A DNA stretch of 14,169 nucleotides from an uncultured Eubacteriales bacterium (GTDB taxonomy: Bacteria > Bacillota_A > Clostridia > Oscillospirales > Oscillospiraceae), in contig CASTQR010000026.1 in assembly GCA_949451265.1 (NCBI GenBank), forward strand, positions 1 through 14,169, written 5' to 3'. Numbering within the stretch: the stretch's first letter is position 1; each line of letters begins with the position of its first letter. The position numbers and the translations under genes were made by a program. This document shows positions 8,741 to 14,169 of the stretch, in pieces. A model generated the notes under the pieces. It made no database searches. It was given only the letters and a program-made list of their open reading frames with translations, and was not told the origin of the DNA.

Positions 8741-9481
8741 ATGCGGATTTATCGTGAGAAGGATTACAATGCTATGAGCCGCCGCGCGGCTGCCGTCATC
8801 GCCGCTCAGATTGTGTCCAAGCCGGACTGCGTGCTGGGGCTGGCCACCGGCTCCAGCCCCGTGGGGGCCTATCAGCAGCTCGTCAAGTGGTATGAGCAGG
8901 GGGATTTGAGCTTTGCCGAGGTGCGCTCGGTGAACCTGGACGAATACTACGGCCTGTCGCCCGACCACGACCAGAGCTACCGCTATTTCATGCAAAGCAA
9001 CCTGTTCGACCATGTGGATATCACCCCGGAGAACACCAACGTGCCCGACGGTCTGGCCAAGGACCCGGCGGCGGAGTGCCTGCGCTACGAACGGAAAGCG
9101 GCGGAGCTGGGGTACGCCGACCTCCAGCTTTTGGGCCTGGGCCGCAACGGCCACATCGGCTTCAACGAGCCCTGCGACTGCTTCCCGGTGGCGACCCATC
9201 TGGTGGACCTGACCGAGAGCACCATCGAGGCCAACGCCCGGTTCTTTGCCAGCGCCGACGACGTGCCCAAGCAGGCGCTGACCATGGGCGTGGGCACCAT
9301 TATGAAAGCGCGGAAGATTCTCATTGTGGCCAGCGGCGCGGACAAGGCCGACGCGGTGTGGAAAGCTTTCGCCGGGCCCATTACCCCGGAAGTGCCCGCC
9401 TCCATCCTCCAGCTCCATCCCGACGTGACCCTGGTGGCGGATGAGGCGGCGCTGTCCAAGCTGACGGAGGCCGCGCAATGA
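8741..9481 (+). CDS. nagB: Glucosamine-6-phosphate deaminase
   Basis: Cytoplasmic enzyme converting glucosamine-6-phosphate to fructose-6-phosphate and ammonium, the last step in feeding amino sugars into glycolysis. The 246-residue length matches the short, non-allosteric Bacillus type (about 242) rather than the 266-residue E. coli hexamer. Visible motifs: phosphate-binding LATGSSPVGAYQQL (34-47), catalytic D67 in NLDEYYGL, and GLGRNGHIGFNEP (132-144) holding N136, H138 and E143, the expected proton-relay residues. ATG 8741 follows AGAGGTG (8727-8733) by 7 bases. Its TGA overlaps the start of nagA in ATGA, indicating translational coupling. The operon has its own promoter and no linked transporter or regulator. 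Confidence 0.96.
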   Translation: MRIYREKDYNAMSRRAAAVIAAQIVSKPDCVLGLATGSSPVGAYQQLVKWYEQGDLSFAEVRSVNLDEYYGLSPDHDQSYRYFMQSNLFDHVDITPENTNVPDGLAKDPAAECLRYERKAAELGYADLQLLGLGRNGHIGFNEPCDCFPVATHLVDLTESTIEANARFFASADDVPKQALTMGVGTIMKARKILIVASGADKADAVWKAFAGPITPEVPASILQLHPDVTLVADEAALSKLTEAAQ

Positions 9482-10593
9482 AAATTTCCGGCGGCAAAGT
9501 GTTCGACCTGGAACGGGGTTTTGTGGAGCGGGATGTGTGCTTTGACGGTCCCTTGATTACCCCGGACAGCCAGGACGGGCAGGCCTATGACGCATCGGGC
9601 TGCTGGGTGATTCCCGGCCTGACGGACGTACATTTCCACGGTTGCCGGGGGGCGGACTTGTCCGACGGCGACCCGGCGGGCCTCCAGGCCATGGCGGAGT
9701 ATGAGCTGAGCCGGGGGGTGACCCAGATCTGCCCGGCGGGGATGACCCTGCCGGAGGACCGGCTGATGAAAATGTGCCAAACCGCCGCCGCCCACCGCCG
9801 GGAAAACCGCCCAGGCGCGGACCTGGTGGGCATCAACTTGGAGGGGCCCTTCCTCTCCAAAGCCAAGAAGGGCGCGCAGAACGGGGACTGGATCCACGCC
9901 CCGGACGCGGATATGCTCCGCCGCCTGATGGACGCGGCCGAAGGGCTGGTCAAACTGGTGTCCGTGGCCCCGGAGGAGCCGGGGGCCATGGAGATGATCC
10001 GGGCGGTCTCTGAGGACGTGAACGTGGCGGTGGCCCACACCACCGCCGGTTACGATACGGCGCTGGAGGCGTTTCGCGCCGGGGCCCGACAGGTCACACA
10101 CCTGTTCAACGCCATGCCGGGTTTTACCCACCGGGCCCCCGGCGTGGTGGGGGCGGCGCTGGACTGCCCCTGGGTCCGGGTGGAGCTGATCTGCGACGGC
10201 ATCCACATCCACCCCAGCGTGGTGCGGGCCACCTTTCAAATGTTCGGCCCGGACCGGGTGGCGCTCATCTCGGACACCATGCGGGCGGCCGGCATGAGCG
10301 ACGGGAAGTACGACCTGGGCGGGCAGGAGGTCACCGTGAAGGGACCGCTGGCCACCCTGGCCGACGGCACCATTGCCGGGTCGGCCACTGACCTGATGGC
10401 TTGTATGAAGAGTGCCGTCTCCTTCGGCATTCCCTTGGCGGACGCGGTGCGCTCGGCGGCGGCGACTCCCGCCAAGGCCATCGGTATCTTTGACCGGGTG
10501 GGCAGCCTGCAACCGGGCAAGCGGGCCAACGCCGTGGTGCTGGACGGGGATTTGAACGTGAAGGCCGTGTTTTTCCACGGCCGGCTGGTGTAA
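9478..10593 (+). CDS. nagA: N-acetylglucosamine-6-phosphate deacetylase
   Basis: Amidohydrolase-superfamily enzyme that removes acetate from N-acetylglucosamine-6-phosphate, supplying the substrate of NagB and also precursors for wall recycling. The 371 residues have the usual length. Metal and active-site residues are in place: H52 and H54 in DVHFHG, E122 in NLEGPFLS, H187 in VAHTTA, H208 in THLFNAM, and the catalytic D266 in LISDTMRAAGM. DGIHIHP and the closing small beta domain (GSLQPGKRANAVVLD) are typical. Both H52/H54 and E122 are kept, so one or two metals could bind. It starts inside the last codons of nagB (4-base overlap) and is followed after 7 bases by a terminator, defining a two-gene operon. 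Confidence 0.96.
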   Translation: MKISGGKVFDLERGFVERDVCFDGPLITPDSQDGQAYDASGCWVIPGLTDVHFHGCRGADLSDGDPAGLQAMAEYELSRGVTQICPAGMTLPEDRLMKMCQTAAAHRRENRPGADLVGINLEGPFLSKAKKGAQNGDWIHAPDADMLRRLMDAAEGLVKLVSVAPEEPGAMEMIRAVSEDVNVAVAHTTAGYDTALEAFRAGARQVTHLFNAMPGFTHRAPGVVGAALDCPWVRVELICDGIHIHPSVVRATFQMFGPDRVALISDTMRAAGMSDGKYDLGGQEVTVKGPLATLADGTIAGSATDLMACMKSAVSFGIPLADAVRSAAATPAKAIGIFDRVGSLQPGKRANAVVLDGDLNVKAVFFHGRLV

Positions 10594-10600
10594 CACAGAC

Positions 10601-10636
10601 AAAGCAAAGGAGACGCGCAGCGCCTCCTTTGCTTTT
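10601..10636. terminator. Bidirectional terminator between nagA and the DUF4830 gene
   Basis: Stem AAAGCAAAGGAG (10601-10612) / CTCCTTTGCTTT (10624-10635), extended inside by GCG/CGC, followed by T. The A-rich left flank gives a short T-run on the other strand, so it can also stop the convergent gene ending at 10679. Confidence 0.82.
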
Positions 10637-10678
10637 ATGGGGCCCCTGGAAAGCCGGTCTTCAGGCTCTTGTGCTCGC

Positions 10679-11221
10679 TCAGATTATGAGGCTGGTATCC
10701 GCCGCAGAGGGTACGGGCGAGGGGGCCTGAGACGGCTGGGCGCCACCCGCCGAAGGATTAGGCAGTGCCAGCCCGTGGAGGAAGCTGCCGGAGGCGGACT
10801 GAATCTGCCCGCCCACCACCCGGTTTTTGTAGATGAGTAGGGCAATCTGCACCGGCTCGTCCTGAGTGGGGTAATTGATGAGCTGATAGGTATACCGCTT
10901 CACCCGCTTGCCCTTATACTGGGTCAGGTCGAAGCCCTGGTCCGCCTGGAGCTGCAAATAGTCCTGGTAGCTGTCGTCGAACTCCTCGGGGATGAGCAGC
11001 TCTTCGGTGGCGATGGGCTGCTGGGACACCTGCCAGCCCAGGCCGGTGAGGTAGCTGAGCCGGTCGTCGTTATCCTTCACGTTTTTTACCTCCGCCGAGA
11101 CGGCCACCGCCCGGTTTCCCAAGGTGAACGTGAAGGCAAGGACCGCGAACAGGCAGCACAGGGCGGCGGTCCCGGCTGCCAGCAGTTGTCTCTTTGGTAA
11201 GCGCGCCGTGACGATGAACAT
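10679..11221 (-). CDS. DUF4830 domain-containing membrane or secreted protein
   Basis: Function unknown. The 180-residue product has an N-terminal hydrophobic segment (about 9-30, LLAAGTAALCCLFAVLAFTF) that is a signal anchor or uncleaved signal peptide. The extracytoplasmic domain that follows fits my memory of the DUF4830 family of Firmicutes: LSYLTGLGWQVS, IPEEFDDSYQDYLQLQADQGFDL, YKGKRVKRYTYQLINYP and ALLIYKNRVVGGQIQS. The last about 25 residues are Pro/Ala/Ser-rich, much like the linker of the LytM protein in this window. I prefer ATG 11221, with AAAGG about 11 bases upstream; the in-frame GTG at 11230 is only about 2 bases from that site. It is transcribed alone, divergent from the rsuA-like gene. 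A sigma-E-like promoter is visible upstream, which would place it in the mother cell, but this is unproven. Confidence 0.85.
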   Translation of the reverse strand: MFIVTARLPKRQLLAAGTAALCCLFAVLAFTFTLGNRAVAVSAEVKNVKDNDDRLSYLTGLGWQVSQQPIATEELLIPEEFDDSYQDYLQLQADQGFDLTQYKGKRVKRYTYQLINYPTQDEPVQIALLIYKNRVVGGQIQSASGSFLHGLALPNPSAGGAQPSQAPSPVPSAADTSLII

Positions 11222-11291
11222 GGGTAGCACGACCTTTCAAAATGAGTTCTCCTGTCCGGGGCAGCCCGGAGCGCTCTTTTGGTGATAGGAT

Positions 11292-11320
11292 AGAATATGT
11301 CCCAGCTCCCCGCAATATGA
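11292..11320 (-). promoter_or_regulatory. Sigma-E-like promoter for the DUF4830 gene
   Basis: On the minus strand TCATATT (11320-11314), 14 bases, CATATTCT (11299-11292). Against the sigma-E consensus as I remember it (KMATATT, 14-15 bases, CATACAMT) the -35 matches 7 of 7 and the -10 matches 6 of 8 with the right spacing. It lies about 70 bases from the start codon. No sigma-A pair is seen for this gene. Confidence 0.4.
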
Positions 11321-11354
11321 TTGGGGAGAGGGGGATCAGGGAAAAGGTGAGCGG

Positions 11355-12059
11355 ATGGAACGGCTGGACAAACGGCTGGCCGCCACGGGGCGGTGGAGCC
11401 GGAAGGAGGCCCGGGACCTGGTTCGGGCGGGCCGGGTGGCGGTGAACGGCACGCCCTGCCGTGCCCCGGAGGCCAAGGTGGGGGAAACGGACCCTGTGGC
11501 GGTAGACGGCGCGCCCATCGGGGATCACGGCCTGGTATACCTGATGCTGAACAAGCCGGCGGGGGTGGTGTCGTCCACCAACGAGCCGGGGGAGCGCACG
11601 GTGCTGGACCTGCTGGGGGAGGAGTATCAAAACATCGGCCTGTTCCCCGCCGGACGGTTGGACAAGGATACGGAAGGGCTGCTGCTGCTCACCAACGACG
11701 GCCCCCTGGCCCACCGGCTGCTGTCGCCCAGACACCATGTGGACAAGGCGTATTATGTGGAGGTGGAGGTTGCGCTGGACCGGGACGACGTGGAAGCGGT
11801 GCGCCGGGGCGTGGCGCTGGGGGACGGCTATGAGTGCCTGCCCGGGGAGCTGGAGCTTCTGCCCGGCAGACGGGCGGCCTACATCACCATCCACGAGGGG
11901 AAGTACCACCAGGTGAAGCGGATGCTGGCCGCCAGGGGTAAGCCGGTGACCTACCTCAAGCGGGTGCGGTTCGGCCCGCTGGAGCTGGACGGAGAGCTGC
12001 CCAAAGGGGCGTGGAGGCCGCTGACAGAAGAAGAACGGAGAGCCATTTTCAGTCAATAA
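11355..12059 (+). CDS. rsuA: rRNA small-subunit pseudouridine synthase, RsuA type
   Basis: Converts a specific uridine of rRNA to pseudouridine; E. coli RsuA acts on U516 of 16S rRNA. An N-terminal S4 RNA-binding domain (about 1-55, MERLDKRLAATGRWSRKEAR and VRAGRVAVNG) precedes the catalytic domain, which starts at VYLMLNKPAGVVSST (61-75). The catalytic Asp is D103 in GRLDKDTEGLLLLTNDG, and GKYHQVKRMLAARG marks the C-terminal family motif. The 234 residues compare with 231 in E. coli RsuA, and the phrasing SPRHHVDKAYYV resembles RsuA more than RluB, RluE or RluF; those remain possible. ATG 11355 has AAAAGGTG (11342-11349) 5 bases upstream. No convincing promoter or terminator is seen for it, so the 3' end may run into the A/T-rich region beyond 12060. 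Confidence 0.92.
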   Translation: MERLDKRLAATGRWSRKEARDLVRAGRVAVNGTPCRAPEAKVGETDPVAVDGAPIGDHGLVYLMLNKPAGVVSSTNEPGERTVLDLLGEEYQNIGLFPAGRLDKDTEGLLLLTNDGPLAHRLLSPRHHVDKAYYVEVEVALDRDDVEAVRRGVALGDGYECLPGELELLPGRRAAYITIHEGKYHQVKRMLAARGKPVTYLKRVRFGPLELDGELPKGAWRPLTEEERRAIFSQ

Positions 12060-12082
12060 TACGAAAATTTTGGCAGTTTCAA

Positions 12083-12132
12083 CAAAAAAATTTTAAAAAA
12101 CTATTGAAATTTCCTAAGAGAGTCGGTATAAT
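12083..12132 (+). promoter_or_regulatory. Strong sigma-A promoter with UP-like element for the CdaR-type regulator gene
   Basis: TTGAAA (12104-12109), 17 bases, TATAAT (12127-12132). Immediately upstream lies an A/T-only tract (12083-12100) in an otherwise GC-rich window, as expected for an UP element. The -35 is the right arm of an inverted repeat TTTCAA (12077-12082) / TTGAAA. The start codon is about 78 bases downstream. Confidence 0.8.
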
Positions 12133-12209
12133 AAAAAAGCACGTATATGAAAAATCAACAAAGTGGCGGAGCGCTCGATTTCCCAGCCGCGTAGAAAGGA
12201 GAAAACGCA

Positions 12210-13301
12210 ATGTCCAGCAGGGTTTTCCAAAGCGTCGTTCTTCAGATGAAGGACTGTTCCGACCGGGCGGTCGGCGTCATCGACGAGCAGGGCACGGTGG
12301 TAGCCTGCAATGAGCTGGCGTGCATCGGCGAAAAGTGGGGGAGCGCGGCGGCGCTGTTGGCCGCGGAACAGGACGCCCAGGTGGTCAGCGGAGGCTATAC
12401 CTTCAAAGCCCTGCCCGGCTGGAGTGGACAGTACGATTATGCCGCTTTCGTCCGCGGGGAGGATGAGCGGGCAGCGCTCATCTGCTCCATGGCGGTTATC
12501 GCCCTCAACGGAGCCAAGACCTATTATGAGGAAAAGAACGACAAGGCCGCGTTTGTGAAAAATATCTTGTGTGATAATATTCTGCTGGGCGACATCTACG
12601 TCCGGGCCAAGGAACTCCACTTCGTGTCCGAGGCGCCCAGGGCGGTGATTCTGGTGCGCCAGTTGGGCGCGCCCGACGTGTCGGCCGTGGATGTCGTCAC
12701 CGGGCTGTACCCCGATAAGCAGACGGACTTTGTGCTGTCCGTCAGCGAGACGGACGTGGCCCTGGTCAAGCACCTGGGGGAGAACGCCGACGCCCGGGAG
12801 CTGTGTAAGATCGCCCAGAACGTCCAGGAGGCTTTGACCCGGGACCTGGGGATCAAGACCGTGGTGGGCATCGGCACCATCGTGGGGCATATCCGGGACC
12901 TGGCCCGCACCTACAAGGAAGCCCAGGTGGCCATCGACGTGGGCCGGGTGTTTGAGACGGAGCGCTCCATCATCAACTACGAGAATTTGGGTATTGGGCG
13001 GCTGATCTACCAGCTCCCCACCACCCTGTGCGAGATGTTCTTGCGCGAGGTGTTCAAGAAGAACCCCATTGACGCGCTGGACCAGGAGACGCTGTTTACC
13101 ATTAACAAGTTCTTCGAGAACAACCTGAACGTGTCCGAGACTGCCCGGAAACTGTTCGTCCACCGCAACACCCTGGTATACCGGCTGGAGAAGATCAAGA
13201 AGCTCACCGGCTTGGACCTGCGGGAATTCGACGACGCCATCACCTTCAAGGTGGCCCTGATGGTGAAGAAGTACCTGGTGTCCCGGGGTATCGAATCCTG
13301 A
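12210..13301 (+). CDS. CdaR/PucR-type helix-turn-helix transcriptional regulator
   Basis: A predicted DNA-binding regulator of 363 residues. The N-terminal part (about 1-110) looks like a small sensor domain (VGVIDEQGTVVACNE) but I cannot name its ligand. The middle (about 130-270) resembles the GGDEF-like domain of CdaR proteins (GIGTIVGHIRDLARTYKEAQVAID). The C-terminal PucR-type HTH (about 300-360) is clear: NLNVSETARKLFVHRNTLVYRLEKI (305-329) followed by GLDLREFDDAITFKVALMV. Characterised relatives control sugar-diacid, purine or amino-acid use; nothing here fixes the target. ATG 12210 has AAAGGAG (12195-12201) 8 bases upstream. It is monocistronic, between a strong promoter and a terminator, and precedes ftsE, so control of wall or division genes is conceivable. 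The HTH class is firm; the sensor and regulon are unknown. Confidence 0.85.
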   Translation: MSSRVFQSVVLQMKDCSDRAVGVIDEQGTVVACNELACIGEKWGSAAALLAAEQDAQVVSGGYTFKALPGWSGQYDYAAFVRGEDERAALICSMAVIALNGAKTYYEEKNDKAAFVKNILCDNILLGDIYVRAKELHFVSEAPRAVILVRQLGAPDVSAVDVVTGLYPDKQTDFVLSVSETDVALVKHLGENADARELCKIAQNVQEALTRDLGIKTVVGIGTIVGHIRDLARTYKEAQVAIDVGRVFETERSIINYENLGIGRLIYQLPTTLCEMFLREVFKKNPIDALDQETLFTINKFFENNLNVSETARKLFVHRNTLVYRLEKIKKLTGLDLREFDDAITFKVALMVKKYLVSRGIES

Positions 13302-13306
13302 TTTGC

Positions 13307-13334
13307 AAAAGCCGCCCGATAGGGCGGCTTTTAT
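13307..13334 (+). terminator. Rho-independent terminator after the CdaR-type gene
   Basis: A perfect 11-base stem AAAAGCCGCCC (13307-13317) / GGGCGGCTTTT (13322-13332) with loop GATA and continuing T/A bases. It starts 5 bases after the TGA and isolates the regulator gene from ftsE. Confidence 0.92.
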
Positions 13335-13340
13335 TACGAT

Positions 13341-13390
13341 TGTAACCTTTGTTTCCAGAAAGTTTACATAAATTTGACCGGGGGATTGCC
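13341..13390 (+). promoter_or_regulatory. Pho-box-like 11-base-periodic repeats upstream of the ftsE promoter
   Basis: Hexamers at exact 11-base steps: TGTAAC (13341), TTTCCA (13352), TTTACA (13363), TTGACC (13374) and ATTGCC (13385). The central pair TTTACA-N5-TTGACC resembles the direct-repeat PhoP/PhoB box, and the array ends 19 bases before the -35, where an activator would sit. Outer copies are weak, so this is tentative. Confidence 0.35.
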
Positions 13391-13409
13391 TGGAATCGGG
13401 CGGAAACGG

Positions 13410-13438
13410 TTGACAGCGCCCGGTTCAGCGTCTATAAT
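13410..13438 (+). promoter_or_regulatory. Consensus sigma-A promoter of ftsE
   Basis: TTGACA (13410-13415), 17 bases, TATAAT (13433-13438): an exact match to the consensus in both hexamers and spacing. The start codon of ftsE is about 90 bases downstream, giving a leader of about 85 bases that carries three 11-base-spaced repeats. Confidence 0.88.
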
Positions 13439-13466
13439 AAAAAGCGATTCCGTCTGCGAAAAAAGA

Positions 13467-13493
13467 TTACAAAACGGTAACAATCCGGTAACA
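13467..13493 (+). repeat. Three direct repeats at 11-base spacing in the ftsE leader
   Basis: TTACA (13467-13471), TAACA (13478-13482) and TAACA (13489-13493) are spaced exactly 11 bases apart. The last two are part of an identical 8-mer, CGGTAACA, at 13475 and 13486. One-turn spacing suggests a protein binding on one face of the DNA, downstream of the transcription start, as a repressing site would be. Protein unknown. Confidence 0.45.
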
Positions 13494-13529
13494 TGAAATA
13501 GATTCAGACAACTTTGGAGATGCGGGCCC

Positions 13530-14169
13530 ATGATTCGATTGATCGATGTACATAAAGAATACGACAACGGCACCAAGGCCCTGAAAGGGATCAACCTGCG
13601 CATTGAGGACGGGGAGTTTGTGTTCCTGGTGGGGCCCTCCGGTTCGGGCAAGTCCACCATTATCAAGCTGCTGACGGCGGAGATCACCGCCAGCCAGGGG
13701 CGGGTGATTGTCAACGGCTACAACCTGAATAACATCCGCCGCTGGCAAATTCCCCACATGCGCCGCACGCTGGGCATCATCTTCCAGGACTTCCGGCTCA
13801 TTGAGAAAAAGACGGTGCAGGGCAACCTGGAATTTGCCATGCGTACCGTGGGGGCCAGCGGGCGGGAGATGCGCAAGCGCATCCCCTACGTGCTGGACCT
13901 GGTGGGGCTGGAGGACAAGGCGGACGTATTCCCCAACGAGATGAGCGGCGGCGAACAGCAGCGCGTGGCCATCGCCCGGGCGCTGGTGAACAACCCGAAG
14001 ATGATTATTGCCGACGAGCCCACCGGCAACCTGGACCCCCGGCGGTCCCTGGAGATCATGACGCTGCTGGAGCGAATCAACGCCATGGGCACCACCATGC
14101 TGGTGGTCACCCACGAGCGGGACCTGGTCAACCGTTTCTCCAAGCGGGTGGTGGCCATCAAGGACGGAG
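13530..14169 (+). CDS. ftsE: Cell-division ABC transporter ATP-binding protein FtsE, 3' end cut by window
   Basis: FtsE is the ATPase of the FtsEX complex, which does not transport but controls peptidoglycan hydrolases at the septum or sidewall; in Bacillus FtsEX also affects entry into sporulation. The 213 visible residues begin MIRLIDVHKEYDNGTKALKGI. Walker A is GPSGSGKST (35-43), the Q-loop is Q86 in IFQDFRL, the signature is MSGGEQQR (138-145, with M where most FtsE have L), Walker B is IIADEP (D162, E163), and the H-loop is H195 in VVTHERD. Full proteins have about 228 residues, so about 15 are missing and ftsX is expected next. ATG 13530 has GGAG (13516-13519) 10 bases upstream. The family is firm. 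Confidence 0.95.
   Translation, partial: MIRLIDVHKEYDNGTKALKGINLRIEDGEFVFLVGPSGSGKSTIIKLLTAEITASQGRVIVNGYNLNNIRRWQIPHMRRTLGIIFQDFRLIEKKTVQGNLEFAMRTVGASGREMRKRIPYVLDLVGLEDKADVFPNEMSGGEQQRVAIARALVNNPKMIIADEPTGNLDPRRSLEIMTLLERINAMGTTMLVVTHERDLVNRFSKRVVAIKDG

Noticed and set aside
9085..10602. Open frame of 505 codons antisense to nagB-nagA
   Set aside because: Low-complexity His/Arg/Gly-rich composition opposite two certain enzymes; a shadow frame.
11254..11328. Hairpins TCCGGG/CCCGGA and CTCCCC/GGGGAG between the DUF4830 and rsuA-like genes
   Set aside because: Stems of only 6 bases without convincing T-tracts; could be chance in GC-rich DNA. No riboswitch or RNA family recognised.
12114..13163. 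Open frame of 349 codons antisense to the CdaR-type gene
   Set aside because: It would start inside the HTH coding region and read through the strong promoter region; no recognisable domain.

Overview
The window reads as a chromosomal segment of a GC-rich, low-oxygen, spore-forming Firmicute. The best guess is the class Clostridia, order Oscillospirales (Flavonifractor/Lawsonibacter/Intestinimonas-like). The grounds are a SpoVT sporulation regulator, strong GGAGG-type ribosome binding sites, clear sigma-A promoters, rho-independent terminators, a DUF4830 protein and Firmicute-type NagB, RecG and FtsE, all in a very GC-rich coding background. The genus is inference. I see no transposase, integrase, tRNA, rRNA, CRISPR array or plasmid function. 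No stretch longer than about 300 bases lacks a gene; the longest gap, 13302-13529, holds a terminator and the ftsE promoter region.

Layout: (1) 1-491, 3' part of spoVT, then a terminator. (2) 620-2293, a GH2 glycoside hydrolase with its own promoter. (3) 2372-2881, a ferritin whose -35 box overlaps the stop codon of the GH2 gene. (4) 3022-3789 on the minus strand, a membrane-anchored LytM/M23 endopeptidase (SpoIIQ-like), convergent with ferritin across one shared terminator and divergent from recG. (5) 3941-8650, recG followed 45 bases later by an 858-residue fusion of a TetM/EF-G-like translational GTPase with a YacP/Rae1-type NYN nuclease domain. (6) 8741-10593, nagB-nagA with a 4-base overlap, a strong promoter and a terminator. 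(7) 10679-11221 on the minus strand, a secreted or membrane DUF4830 protein. (8) 11355-12059, an RsuA-type rRNA pseudouridine synthase. (9) 12210-13301, a CdaR/PucR-type regulator behind a near-consensus promoter with an A/T-rich upstream tract. (10) 13530 to the end, ftsE, cut by the window edge, behind an exact-consensus promoter.

How the genes fit together: nagB and nagA are the cytoplasmic route from N-acetylglucosamine-6-P to fructose-6-P, and the GH2 enzyme is also carbohydrate-related. SpoVT, the LytM protein and possibly the DUF4830 protein (a sigma-E-like promoter is visible) point to sporulation. FtsE and the LytM protein concern the cell wall. RecG, the GTPase-nuclease fusion and RsuA concern DNA repair and the ribosome.

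The most unusual object is the GTPase-nuclease fusion. A factor expected to enter the ribosomal A site is covalently joined to a nuclease domain whose free-standing relative, B. subtilis Rae1, cuts mRNA in the A site. This suggests a one-protein system that recognises ribosomes and cleaves their mRNA. Second-tier observations are 11-base-periodic Pho-box-like repeats around the ftsE promoter and perfect palindromes inside the GH2, nagB and recG/LytM promoter regions.
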